A DNA stretch of 64,000 nt from Brasenia schreberi (GCA_036023115.1 JAYKKT010000055.1:11166501-11230500); one strand, 5' to 3'. Shown: positions 37,181-49,280, counted from the stretch's first letter. The notes: generated by a model from the sequence alone, not told the origin. Numbers and translations are program-made.

Positions 37181-38628
37181 CATCCATCTCTGCTTGGCAT
37201 CTCAGCCATCGCCCATTCTGCAATGTTGGATGATGCGTCGGTGCCAGCTGAGACAAATCCTAAGGAAGAAAAGGAACCGTCAAGTAAATCGCATAAAGAA
37301 AAAGACGAATTGATTAATTAATTGCAGTAAGCTACCTTAATATGATCAACCGTAAAGATAGATGCCCATTCTAAATTCGTGTTTGCACATTCATGCGGGC
37401 GACTTGCAACTTCTAATCCAAACTGAGAATGTGTATTTGGAATCACCTAACCATCCATTCGTCGTTGCCCGGGACACACATGAGTAATGTGGAGCAACTT
37501 CTCTTAGGATGGAAGAACATCTAAAAGCAGTTTTTAATACCTTATTGTAGGCTGACAAAAGGAAGGAGGAACCGAGAAAGCTGCCATCTGATTAGCTAGT
37601 TAATTATGACTCGAGAGAACGAGCAGGCACACTGGGACCCAATGGCGGCTCCAAATTGAGCCGAGGTGGGATGGTTTGAGAAATCAATAAGAAAACTTTA
37701 AGGCATGGCTGAATCAATGGATACAATGCATGGTTCGCCCCCATACTATCTTAATTAAACACACACTGATAGGTATTTGCTCCATCATACCAAAAATTCT
37801 AGAACCGCCATTGCTGAGACCTAGAAACGATCTAGATTCCCAATGAAGGTATTACTGTACATCAAAATATTTGTCATTTGGTATAAAGATGCTTATTTAC
37901 GTGCTTTTAATTAATGTTTACTAATTTTATTTACTAAATCATTTTGATAACATATTTTGTTAATAAAAAAATTCTTGAGATTCTAATCAACCTCGACATT
38001 GTTGTAAATCTATTAAGACACCAGAAGACAGCATGTATCCAAATGCTTTCTTGAGTTAGTATTTTCTTCATTAAGGTCGAAAACTTTGAACTTTTTGGCA
38101 AAAGGGGGAGAAGTTCTGGAGTACATTGAAATCATTCGATGGCTCTTACGAAACTAACAAGCAGGTGATCATGTATTATACAGTGTGCGTGCGTTCCTTC
38201 GTACAAAGATCCACATTAAGGGGTTGGTCTAGCCCAGCCATATATAAAGATCATGTCTCCACCCATCCACACACACAGAGGCACAATATTAGAAGCTTCA
38301 TGCACTCACACGCAGATATGCATGTGCGTCACGATAATGATCAGGTAATGGCTCTATGGGTGAAATACCTGCCCGTGTGATAATTTTTGAAATGTTGACT
38401 TTTAAATTAGCGTTGTGACTGAAGACTCTCTAAATCAAGTGACTTTAGTAAATTAAGTGATCATTAAGAACCAGTTTAAGTGATGAATTATAAAATGAAT
38501 GCATGTGTGCAAGTGATGAATTATAAACTAATGGACTAAGAGCAAATAATCAATGTGACGAACTTTGGTCCTTAGAGTTTGGATGATGATAATCATAGTG
38601 AATACAGGCAAGCACCATCACTGCTTAC
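37181..38628. other. Presumed intron or filler between the P450 parts
   Basis: No coding frame recognised. The middle of the P450 (the AGTDTS helix I region, about 60 residues) was looked for on the minus strand and not found. A TATA-like catatataaag occurs at 38239-38249 without a gene behind it. Confidence 0.45.
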
Positions 38629-39119
38629 TAGAAGGCCTTTGACTTCTGTAAGGGTAAGCTTCTCGCCATTGTCTCTTTTATCCTCACAATCTCTTTGATG
38701 TTGCATACACACCGGTAGGTCAGGCTTCTCCTTCCTGGCCTCGTGTTCCTCGATCATCCTCGCGATGTGCGGATCCCACCTCTCCTGCACCTTCTTCATT
38801 TTCCGCTCGATTCCCTGAACGTCCATCCACGCGATCGACGGTATGAAAGTCTCCCAAGTTGAACTGCCCGGCCAAAGTCATCAGCTCCACCACCATGTCC
38901 TTGAACTCGTTCAACTCCCTCCCGTGGTTCCCAAACACCCTTTTGCTCAGTATCACCATCCCTATCATGTTGGCCATCCCACGAAAGGAGCTCAGGCAAC
39001 TCCACCAGCTGGACGAGCGGGAGTGATCCAGCACGATATTCAACATCTCAGCCATTTCAACTTGCCGAATCGCTCCCAGTCATCCAGGCTTTTCCACCCA
39101 GCATGTGAAGGTTGCACAC
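38629..39119 (-). pseudogene. F3'5'H-like P450 (CYP75), middle part
   Basis: From 39119 downward: VCNLHMLGGKA, LDDWERFG, MAEMLNIVLDHS, then RGMANMIGMVILSKRVFG and LNEFKDMVVELMTLAGQFNL, GDFIPSIAWMDVQGIERKMK (in shifted frames), and KLTLTEVKGLL before a GTAAGC donor at 38628. This follows CYP75A proteins from about residue 130 to 300. At least three single-base shifts (after GGKA, before EMAEM and after NLGD) break the frame. Upstream of 39119 there is a CTAG that could be an acceptor or simply the breakpoint; the first 130 residues are missing. Confidence 0.87.
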
Positions 39120-39411
39120 CTAGAGAACCCCAATTTCATCATATACAAACATAAGACACATCATCAGGAAAAAAGAAAAGATCCTTCGATCAGTTTATAC
39201 TTGAACAACCTCCACTAACACCAAAGAATTGGAAAAGAATCACGAAATTCTAACGAACCCCGGGCTCCTCACCATCATCTTCAGTTCTATTCCCAGTCAT
39301 TCCAATCCCGGGACAAACTCGTCCGTGTCAGGCACTACATGTCCTTCGTGAAGATGTCAAATTTCTTTTTTGAAGGCAGACGCCCAATACAGCCGGTCGA
39401 CCTTCAATTAG
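39120..39411. other. Intergenic
   Basis: Nothing recognised between the P450 fragment and the tandem duplication. Confidence 0.4.
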
Positions 39412-39616
39412 TAGGATCCCAATCACACGCAAAGCGAGCAATCCCTCAAAAACATCGATAAAATGGGGCATCAAACACAATCAAGTGATAAATCCTAATT
39501 TCCTTCTCTTGGTAAGACCCGAATCACACCAAAAGCAAGAAAACGCTCAAGAACACCGAGAATTTGGGAAAAGAAACATAATCAAGTAACGAACCCTAAT
39601 TTCCCTCACTTAGTAA
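39412..39616. repeat. Tandem duplication, about 101-bp unit
   Basis: 39412-39510 and 39511-39612 share the same order (ga(t/c)cc(c/g)aatcacac, caatc or agaac blocks, aatcaagt, aatttcc(t/c)t, ttagtaa or ttggtaa) at roughly three-quarters identity. The right copy supplies the premature stop of the SF3B14 pseudogene. Confidence 0.75.
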
Positions 39617-39901
39617 GATCCCTCGTCCTCCTTCTTCTTGTGATCGAACTTCTTGCTCATCTTGGCCTGCTGGTAGTAGAGGACGATGAGGTAGCGGTTG
39701 GCGACGTTGAACCCTGAGAGGTGGTCGACGGCGGTCTTGGCGTCGTAGATGTCCTCGTAAACCACGAAGGCGGTGCCGCGCGTGTCCTTGTTGGTCCCGA
39801 TCCGGATCTGCCGGATCGCCCCGTACTTGCCGAATATGTCGTACATCTCCTCGCTCCGGCGGCAAACGAGTGTTCCCTTTCCGGAGGCTAATCGTGGCCA
39901 T
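39610..39901 (-). pseudogene. SF3B14: SF3B14/p14 splicing-factor pseudogene
   Basis: SF3B14 (p14) is the branch-point-contacting RRM subunit of the U2 snRNP SF3b complex. The frame starts [16 protein letters not shown] at 39901, then jumps by a deletion of about 46 bp into another frame reading [20 protein letters not shown] and on through [20 protein letters not shown]. The deletion removes the first RRM strand (RNP2), and the last 15 or so residues are replaced by GSY and a stop. Outside the defects the protein is almost unchanged, so loss of function was recent or this is a young duplicate. No intron is visible, which fits a retrocopy, but no poly(A) tract was seen. Confidence 0.88.
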
Positions 39902-39908
39902 TGCCGAG

Positions 39909-39909
<1 letters not shown>

Positions 39910-39943
<34 letters not shown>
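39910..39943. repeat. (CT)n microsatellite in SF3B14 leader
   Basis: Seventeen CT units just upstream of the SF3B14 ATG (GA repeats on its sense strand), a common feature of plant 5' leaders. Confidence 0.95.
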
Positions 39944-39944
<1 letters not shown>

Positions 39945-40329
39945 AGTCTAGGGCTTCCTTCTTAAACCTAAGAAGGGCATTTGCGGACTGATGAGATATA
40001 ATCGTGTCAGACTGGATCGGATATGGAAAACCAAAATCAACGCTGCGTGCTTGCAATGTTGGCTACAAAAAAAACGTACCACAAATTACTAAGTGCACAC
40101 CATCCTTGTTTTAGCATCGAGATGACTCAAATGTGTCACTAGTGAGGTACATCTATAATGTAAGGATCAAGTTACAAAAGATTGATCAATTTTATAACAA
40201 TTATTATATCAAACCGACCTTCACTGATACCATCTGTAGCATCGTAAGCTACCTAAGACTGATTATGTTGAATATATTGTTTTTGCTCATATATCCTCAC
40301 TTCAATTATTACGTGAAGTTCTAAAGATT

Positions 40330-42180
40330 ATAGAGTTTGATTGCACATATAAGACTAATAGATATAAGATATCTTTCTTTGATGTTGTTGGATTTACTTT
40401 AACTAATAAGAATTTTTCTATAGCATTTGTTTTTAATTAGTGTAGGAAAAAAGATAATTATGTATGGGTATTGAGACACATTAGGGAGTTATGTTTTAAA
40501 ACAAACTCTCAAATATAATATGTAATGATCGTGAGTTAGTATTGATGAATACAATTCATAGTGTCCATCCTGAGATAACACATCTTTTATGTAGATGTCA
40601 CATTGTGAAAAACATTGAAGGATATATTATTTAGATGACAGGAAAGAAAGAAATAGCTACAATATTCATAATCAGTTGACAAAAGTTATTCATCAGTAAC
40701 TAATCATATGTATAACGAAAAATTGGTCACCATGAATTCAAAGTGGAAGAATTTTCTTATTGTGCTTACATGTTAAGGAACATTGGTTGAATCCTCACAA
40801 AGTGAACACAGTATTAGCATGGATTGATCAATACCGTCATTATGACATACATACTACTAACAAGTTTGTTCATCACTATTTGTTAGTATATTTGACTTAT
40901 ATTAAAGTTTTTTAGTATACTTACGCATCAATGTGTAGGGTTGAAACTGTGCACACGAGATTAAAAGGCTTTACTCGGACGTCAACCGGTAGATGTGATA
41001 TGCTTTGGACTCAACTTCATTTATTGATCGAGTTAAAGTGTATAAAAATCAAGAAGTCTTTTGAGGAGTTAAAGACCATCAACCACCATTATTTTGGAGA
41101 GTTTTTTTAATTAATTCGGTATTTGGAGAAAAGAGTATCACATCACATGCTTGATTTAATAAGAAAAAAAGTCAATCATGGAGAAATTGTCAATTCCGAT
41201 CCATCAACCTATGGTTGCATGTTGAGCCTATCACATGGATTGCCATGTGCTCATCAATTAAATGTACTTCTCAAATCTAGCCGACCGATATGGTTGTCAT
41301 AGATCAATTCATTTAAAAAAAGCTGGCCAATATAATCAAGGGTAAGACATTGAAATAAGTGAGGCAACTCAACTTGATGAATTGCTTCAATAGTTGAAAG
41401 ATCATCCAATTTTAGAACGATAAAGATACGTCATTAAAATATTATATAATTGCTTACTTCCTGAGTTTACAATCCTCCATGAGCCACCAACTTGTCCTAA
41501 AGGTTGACTACTTAAAAAATCCTAGAAGAAAGACTTGTTATCATGAGAGTAAATAGAGACCAATGTTACTCGGGGTAAGATCAGTCAGGGCATTGGCCAT
41601 GGTGATGGTTATGGCACGGCCATGGTCATAGGGTATCTCTTTCACGTGGGATTTCTTCCTCATCGAGTAGTGTTAATCTCATTTCTTATGCTGATTCAAT
41701 ACATTGATATTCAAATTCACCAGTACATCAACAACCGTTATAAAGGTTGAAATTATCACATGCATCTTTTGTGGTTGAGCTACCTTGCTTTATTGTTCCA
41801 TATATTTTTTGATGGGTAGATGTAGAAGATGAAAATTGTTGATATCAAGTGATTGGTAAGCTCCTAAATAAGGGAGAGGCATATTGGCCACAAGTTCATA
41901 GACAATATTTTTTGGAGGTCCAAGCATACCATCATATTTATTCTCGAGTTTTTCTTGGAGAGGGTAGTGTTAATGTCATTTTACAACATATTGCACATTA
42001 GGTTATTGGTGCATGTATATCTAATTTTTGGATTTCTATGCCAGACATGGTATTTGTCATTGCAATCCATTGGAATATATAGCATTGGTACCGCTTTTTA
42101 GGGTTGGATCGACTACTTTTTTGTTATTCATATAAGACGTTGATAGGCATCCCATATGCAACATATGGTATATGTATTAT
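40330..42180 (+). mobile_element. Decayed MULE transposase with OTU-like tail
   Basis: Plus-strand frames show DCTYKTNRYKISFFDVVGFT and NYVWVLRHIRELCF near 40330-40500 (start of the Mutator-type DDE domain), a C.CHIVKN-like block near 40590, and YGCMLSLSHGLPCAHQLN near 41210, a SWIM zinc finger. PDMVFVIAIHWN near 42040 matches the domain found after the transposase in OTU-carrying plant MULEs. Stops are frequent. Terminal inverted repeats and a 9-bp duplication were not found. Confidence 0.8.
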
Positions 42181-42699
42181 CATGAATCAAGAAGATATTT
42201 GTTGGTGCTAAGTTTCTTATTTACAAAATTTTTACATAATACTTCTTTCAATTGTATTCTTATTATTTTATGTTTGGATGTATTTATCATTTAATTTCAT
42301 GTTTTATTTGTCATGTAGTTGTTATATATGGTCAATACAACTCGAATACCACCTATTTTTCCTTCTTGGGCATAACATTGAGATAAAAGCGTTGCTAATT
42401 GGGATTTACCATTTCGTTTTTGCAATGATATCTACTTGTAGTTTAGAGGACCTAGTGATGATAGCATATATAACAATATACATGATATTACTGTTAACTT
42501 GAAAGTTTTTATTCAAGGGTTTGCAACATCCATTATAACATCTTTAATTGATAGGATGTGTCGATTGCAACATTGAAATTAAATACATATCATAAAAACC
42601 ACTTTAAATAGACTAATTTGAAAGATGATTATAAGTAGTTACATACAACATTGATTAAGAAGATAAAAGCTCAAATCATCTATTCTCAGCACCATCTTT

Positions 42700-43170
42700 G
42701 GCTTTTGGGGGCATATAAAGAGAACAATTATGTGTAGGTATTGAGGTGCATCAGGGAGTTGTATATGTAAAATAAATTTCTTGATTTAATTTGCAATGAT
42801 TGCAATCTGGAACTTATGAATGCAATTGAAATCTAACAATATATATATGGATTTATTGTTTGGTTAATGAGGAATAAAGAAATATTGTTAATGAGCAATT
42901 TGCAATGATTCCTTGAAAGAGAACAATTATTTTTTTTGCCGACATCATATTGCTAAGAACATATGTGGATTTGTAGTTTGGTTAATGACGAATAAAAAGG
43001 TAGCCACCTCATTTGATGAGAATTAAAGGAAGGTTATTGACTCTCTAGATGAGAGCATGTAAATAGAGGCATTGGCTATGATGGAGGTGAAGTGGATTTT
43101 TTTTTTGTCATGCTTTCTTATGTTAAGTATCAGTGGTTGGACCATATAAAAAGGAGACAATCTCAATGTG
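42700..43170 (+). mobile_element. Second MULE transposase fragment
   Basis: The words NYVxVLRCIRELYM and LICNDCNLELMNAIEI, and later CGFVVWLMTNKKVATSF, repeat the DDE region of the element just upstream in the same orientation but with clear divergence. It is therefore a separate or duplicated element. Confidence 0.65.
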
Positions 43171-44155
43171 GAGAGACAAGGTCATTGCGACACTCATGGA
43201 ACAAATAAGCCCATGAATAGGGATGTTCAGTGAGGAGATCCCCCACTCCTTTCGAGAGCTCACCCCAAATGGAGTGGATTAAAGGAGTAGAAACGAGGGA
43301 CAAGGATGGGATGGGAGAAGTGGAGAAATGGACAGAAAGCAGTCCTTCCCCCACGATGGGTCCCCATGTGGAACAACATGTCAAAAGTGGGTAGAATCTA
43401 TATGTGGGGGAGAGCTGAGGGCCTTCTTGGTTCCCAACATGAGGATGGGGGTAAGCTTCTAAAACGGGGATGGGGATTTTGATCCCTGGTTCTGCCCTAC
43501 CCCATGTACATACCTACACATGAGTTTGCTTGTTTATGTAATCCTTTGATGCTTATAATATATTGGTCGATACGATCAAGAAAGCACATGCAAACTTATT
43601 GACTCATCGAATGTCATGTCAGTGTATATTGTAGAGGTCGTATGAGTTAACTCGTGCTCACAAATAAGTCTTTTAAATAATAGTGAGCCACTAGAACTTT
43701 CTTCATCAACCCTAAAGATCATGCCATAGTCTTTATTGTATTGTTACCAATAGACATCTTTACACCCAAGGTTTAGGTAGAAGACGCATGTTCACCTCGT
43801 TCCTATAAGAGTAATATTGGATGGCTTAGAATGGTTCAAACTGAAAGGTACTATTACTTAAATCATAATATAATGGCTAGTTTGGTATGATACTTTACAC
43901 ATCAAGACTTTATGGGATTTTTAGAATTAATGTTAATTAATGGTTGGGTTAATTAAACCTATATGCATTAATTACATTTAGTTCATATTAAGTGTCCCTA
44001 AACATTTATGTAATGCATCTTTGATAAATGTAAAAGTCCTAAAGTATAAAAGTCACATGTGAGTGAGGGACTTGTGCATGTGAAGACAAGAGACAAAGTT
44101 TAGTCCCATATGGATAGATGAAAGAAACCCACGTGTCTTTTTATCTAGACATGAC
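43171..44155. other. Intergenic with possible MITE end
   Basis: No coding sequence recognised. 43430-43500 carries a ggggatggggatttt-type G-rich tract common at ends of hAT-type non-autonomous elements. The sequence towards 44150 probably belongs to the 3' part of the gypsy element. Confidence 0.35.
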
Positions 44156-44159
44156 CCTT

Positions 44160-47092
44160 GCTCAACCTTCCATAGCCTTTGAGATGTTTAAAAGACTCAT
44201 GATCTGTATGAATCACTAATTCTTTGGGTAACATATAGTGTTGCCAAGTCTCTAGTACTCTCACTAGCGTAAAGAACTCCTTTTCATAGGTGGAGTAGTT
44301 CAAACTACCTCCTTTAAGATTTTTGTTGAAAAATGTTATGGGTTTTTCTCCTTACATGAGTATTGCCCCTATGCCTACGCATGAAGCATCACACTCCACT
44401 TCAAAGGTTTTGCTTAAATCTGAAAGTGAAAGAACAGGAGTTGAACAAAGTCTAGTCTTGATTTCATCAAAGTTGCACTCACTGAAATTCTCATACTTGC
44501 TTGACACAGTTAGTTAAAGCGGCAACTATGTTGCTAAAATCCTTTACAAATTGCCTATAAACCAAAGCTAGAGTATGAAAACTTCGTACCTTAGAAATGC
44601 TGGTTAGAACCGACTAATCTTGGATTGCTTTGATCTTCTCTGGATCGGCTTCAACTCCACGTTTGGAAACAATGAATCCCAGGAATTGGACTCGTGGTTG
44701 TCAAAAACTACACTTCTTTAGGTTACTAAATAGACATTGTACTTGAAGCACTTCTAGAACCTTTCTTACATCAATCAACTGCTCTTCCATTCCTTTGTTG
44801 TAAACTAAAATGTCATTGAAATAGACGACAATAAATTGGCCAATGAATTCACATAGAACCTGGTTCATAAGACGTATGAAGATGTTGGGTGCATTTGTAA
44901 GATCAAACGATATTACCAGTCATTTGAGAAAACCTTTTTTTTTTTAAATTTCGTCTTCCAATCATCCTCTTCTTGGGTTTGGATTTGATGATAGTCGTGT
45001 TTTAAGTCAATTTTGAAGAAGACCGGTGACCCGTTGAACTCATCCAACATGTCATTCAATCATGGAATAGGGTAGCGATACTTGATGATAACTTTTGTTG
45101 ATAGCTTGGCTATCTATACACATCTGCATTGACCCATCCTTCTTGGGTACTAGTAGGGTTGGGACCGCACATAGACTCATTGATTTCCGAATAAACCCTT
45201 TAGCGACTAGTTCCTTGATTTGGCATTGTAACTCCTTTGCTTCATCAGGGTTACAACGATAAACTGGTTTGTTTAGAAGTGGTAAACTCGAAATGAGGAC
45301 GATGTGATGTTCTATACCCCGAATTAGTGGTATTTCATTCGATTCAGAAATACGTCTGCAAACTCGGTGAGTAGTTGCTCACACAGGGGTGGCACGAGCT
45401 TGGTGAGTTGACTGTTGCCTCTTTGCAAGCCAGCACGTAGACAACTCCCTCCTAATTTAGGATCCTTTTTAGGTCTCTTTTAGAAAGATACATACTCTTC
45501 TTGGATGATGATACTTTTGATGGTCGAGGTGCGAGAGTTATTTGAGTTGATAATTGATAGGAATCCAAGAGCAAGCTGAGACAAACTGGGCAAAGTCAAT
45601 CAGGATGTGCAGTAAATCTATAGGACATGGATTGATCAGGCACCAACTGGCTTAACTCAGTACTTTGGATCAATTTGTTTACCCCAACTCGAAACAATCT
45701 TAAGCAACCAAGAATAGGATTCCAGGAGATCTAAACATCCATTATTATTAGCCAACCTATTGAATTAAAAACAAAAGTTAATTTCCCACCTTTCCAAGAA
45801 GCATTATATTCTCTACGAGTTACATGCTCTTTTCATTTTTTCAGGTAGTCATTAATTGTTTTAGGCAATTTCTAGGCAACAATAGTTAGTTAATAGTTTT
45901 AAATGAATTAGAACACGATTTTTAATGTTTAAAAATTACAACGTTAGTTTTAGTGCTCAGCTTAGAGGGATGTTCTAAGCTATATAAACCAATCCATATG
46001 AATGAAAATGAATGTGGTGATTTCCTAGAGAGTTTCTGTATATTTCAAATCTCTCTTATCCTTAACCGGTAGTAAATGAGTCTCTTGGTGAGTCATATCC
46101 ATTGTGTGGCAGACCGTGTGTGTGTGGGGTGAGCGTTGGTGAGTCATATCGAAGTCATGGGTGAGAGAGTGTGAGTCACATCCAACAAGTGTGTGTAAGC
46201 CCACTCAAAATATGTTTAGATAGTTCCATGTGTCAGCATGTGATGCATTGGTGAGTCCAAATTCAAGAGTGTATGTATATTGGAGCATCATTTGATGCTT
46301 TTTGCTTAACAAGGATCTTCTCGATTCGTGATTCGCATCAATAATGGGGCTAGTATGATCTGTTTGCTATTCAACAAGAAGGTGTATTTTGGTATCCATC
46401 ATGCATGGCCTTTCGATCAAATTGCCATGGGTGCCTTAATAAGAAATGACCAACACTCATGGGTACCACATCTTACAAGATAGTGTCCTTATAGGATTTC
46501 TCAATAGTAAAAGAGATCGAGACTTGGAGTTGCACCGGAATCTCTCCTTGCTCATTGAACCACCTTACCTTGTAGGGGCAGGAGTGTACGCTCGTGGGTA
46601 GTTTGTAGCTTTTCTACAACTTCCGTGGAGGCCACATTGGTGTAGCTTCCTCATCAATGATAAGTCAGCAAACCTTATTGTTGATGGTGCAAGGAGTCTG
46701 AAAGATAGCCTCCTGCTGTCCAAGATTGGGGCTATTTGAGAGTTTAGAACTCATCGGATGACGAGCAATTCACCGTCATCAGGCTCAATGATTTCGTCAT
46801 CATAGGGAGGTGTCTCATCATCACTTTCGAGTTCCCGGGATGTTCCATGCAAAACCATTATTCTTTTGTTCAGGCACAACGTGGCGATGTAACCATGCCC
46901 AAGACACATAAAACATTTAATGTCTCTACTACAAGAGCCGGACTTGGGGGTCTCAAGTGAGTCAGATGAGGCAGAGCATGTCTTTTTGCACTCCGTTGCA
47001 GCGTGGATGGTATTGGGGCCGGATTTGGCGGGGAATTGTCTTGGAGCAATATCTTTGAAAAGGCTTTTCTTTTGTTGTCTCTCAACTTTCAA
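44160..47092 (-). mobile_element. Ty3/gypsy retrotransposon remnant
   Basis: On the minus strand the order is gag zinc knuckle (CFMCLGHGYIATLC, 46880), protease-linker region ending PWQFDRKAMHDGYQN (46390), reverse transcriptase with LLVPKKDGSMQMCIDSQAIN (45150) and [15 protein letters not shown] (44830), and RNase H with KPITFFNKNLKGGSLNYSTY (44320). The catalytic YxDD motif reads YFND. Protease before RT/RNase H marks Ty3/gypsy. The LTRs were not identified. Sequence 45546-46375 interrupts pol. Confidence 0.85.
45546..46375. other. Sequence of unknown origin inside the gypsy remnant
   Basis: Homology to gypsy pol stops near 46375 and resumes near 45546. The interval has a TATA-like gctatataaacc at 45979-45990 and a TG-rich stretch at 46090-46200, which would fit a solo LTR of another element. 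Ends and target duplication could not be fixed. Confidence 0.4.
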
Positions 47093-47842
47093 GTTTTTTA
47101 GTCAACGTTCTCAATGTATTTAGCACATAAACGTTTGCCAAAGTAGTGTGACTCTATATGTTGTGAAAAAACCCAAACCAAATCGACATTATATTTTAAT
47201 ATTTATTGACATCGCCGAATTGTTAATCTAAAAATATGACGCTTACATTCCTCTATTTTCTTTGAGCAAACCCGTTACGACTGGTGTGGGCTCAAGCAAT
47301 AGAGAGATAATGGAGTCGCACGATAGGTAGGGTCATGTATACATGTAGATGTTAGTCACCGTTTTAATCTTTGTTGAGTAGAGTATTTTCAGCATTTGAG
47401 TTGAAAATAGAAAGATATTATTTATAGTAATCTTCTAATAAATTTTCCAATTTCTTACATGAGAGCTCCATTTGATGCACTACAAGTGATAAACATGCCT
47501 TAGATGTTTCTAATCTTCGTTTCATTCCAAGTCCTCATTACAAATGGAATCCAAGTTCTCTGCGGATTGTAAAAGTTGTTTTAACTTAAATTAACTAAAA
47601 GAATAAAATGTGTTTAAGTAAGTGGATATTGCACCCGTTTGTTTACTTTCTCGTTTATGTTAGACACTAGATGTTTAACTTATTTTTAATTTAAATGAAT
47701 TATATTTAGTAGGGTATTATCTGTTGAATTTTCTTGAACTAGTTTAATTGAAATAGAAAGGCATTAGATAGAATTTGTTCTCTTTGTCTTTTTTATTATT
47801 ATCCTTGGCAAATTCTTTGCTTTCGTATTAATGCATTCTTTC
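47093..47842. other. Intergenic
   Basis: AT-rich, no feature recognised; may include the unmapped leader or LTR of the gypsy element. Confidence 0.35.
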
Positions 47843-48066
47843 TTAGGGAAGCACTTGTGACGTGCTTGCACAATAAGTTTCACAAAAATGAGGGTGCAAA
47901 TCGTATCCATTAAAGCAACTTGTGCAAATAAGCATTTTATCCTGGAGGTTTATCGTATCCATTACAGCAACTTGTCCGAAGCCCAAAAATGATTTGAAGG
48001 AGAAGAGGGTGCAAATATTGATTTTAGGGAAGCACTTGTGACGTGCTTGCACAATAAGTTTCACAA
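47843..48066. repeat. Perfect 43-bp direct repeats, 181 bp apart
   Basis: 47843-47885 (ttagggaagcacttgtgacg...) recurs exactly at 48024-48066. Between them a shorter pair, tcgtatccatta(a/c)agcaacttgt, is also duplicated. The arrangement suggests a local duplication. Confidence 0.92.
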
Positions 48067-48189
48067 CAATCTAAAAGCAGTATTCGACATATAAGCCACA
48101 ATAATCAGGATCTCGTCTACTTTGATGGTACCAACTTGACAAGGTGGATGCAATAAGTATTCCATTACTTAATCGAAGATTAACATGGT

Positions 48190-48420
48190 CGTGTTAAAAG
48201 CATAAAGATGAGGTTTTTACTGCTTTCAAGAATGTGAAAATCAATTAAGAAAAATAAGAACTTTGAGAAGTGATAGAGGAGAATATTTTTTTAATGATTT
48301 TAATAGTTTTCATGAAGAATATAGTGTATTTATTCAAGCCCTAGAATCCCTTAATAAAAATAGGTTAGCAGAAACAAAAATTAGAACACATCTAGATAAG
48401 GTTAATGCTTTATTATTGCA
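48190..48420 (+). mobile_element. Copia integrase fragment
   Basis: Reads DEVFTAFKNVK and, after a shift, LRSDRGEYFFNDFNSFHEEY, matching the copia integrase core around the second catalytic Asp (RSDRGGEY...F). It is isolated, and no other domains are nearby. Confidence 0.7.
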
Positions 48421-48949
48421 TGTAGAATAACATTCTGTTTTAATTTGTGAGGTGAGGCACTTCTTAATTACTTCATGCTATATTTTAAAATATGACATGA
48501 AGTAATAAGAAACACTACCCCTAATTGGAGCTGGTAAGCGAGTTATGAAACTGAACACGGGCTGGGGAACTCATAGATTATGAAGTTATCTGTTGAACTC
48601 CTTCTAGATCTAATCAATCCATTCGTAGCTCGATTATACAAGTTTATGGCGAGATGAATAACTGCCATATGATACACATATACCGTATAGAAAATACGGT
48701 TTTATTACCTTTTGACCAGAAAACAGATTTTGGAAATAAGAACTGAAATTTTGTATCAAATCAGATAAAAAAAATAATGATATCTTAGGATGCTCTCCAT
48801 ATATATATACCATATCATATCAAATATTGGTTTGATAAAAACAACTTAACAAGTGTAAACAATATGGTATATGGATAGTACGTGTTCAGGGCAATGATAT
48901 ACAAAACTATCATGTCGGTTACAACATGATATTCAAAATATTAGATTTT
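48421..48949. other. Intergenic
   Basis: Nothing recognised. Confidence 0.4.
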
Positions 48950-49060
48950 ACGCACTGCGAGCAACTCAGGCAGGCAGCTACTGTGTCGCTCACATGTTGG
49001 AAGTCATGAGTTCAATACCGGCTTGGGCCTCCCTAGAAAGAAAAAGGGACCATGTATCAC
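48950..49060 (+). mobile_element. Possible SINE
   Basis: A box B-like gagttcaatacc at 49009 is followed by ggcctccct and an A-rich tail. The same arrangement (gctcgatacc, ggcctccc, A-rich tail) occurs at 61037-61150, suggesting one family. The box A part is poor. Confidence 0.4.
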
Positions 49061-49164
49061 CTGCCTGAGTTGCTCCCTTAAGAAAAACATGACCCATCGT
49101 GACAAACGAAAAACCTCTAGAGGCATGCATGTGATCAGCCTTCACACGAGTGACCTCTACATTT

Positions 49165-49280
49165 TTTTTTTGGTTACATCAGGAGACCGACGAAGTCGTG
49201 CACCTTCCAGGAGTCGAACTCCTGCCATAGTGATCGAGCCACCAGCATGTTTGCCGTTGAGCTACCACTCTGAGTGCAAA
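49165..49280 (-). mobile_element. tRNA-derived SINE with 12-bp target duplication
   Basis: On the minus strand: box A-like TGGTAGCTCAACGG, box B GGAGTTCGACTCC, a short body, then a poly(A) tail (the T run just inside 49165). The flanks acctctacattt at 49153-49164 and 49281-49292 are identical, as expected for retroposition. The tail and box order agree with the orientation. Confidence 0.8.

Noticed and set aside
38200..38400. TATA-like box and 84-codon frame
   Set aside because: The frame is rich in His and Thr from short repeats, with no homology; a stray TATA word is expected in AT-rich DNA.
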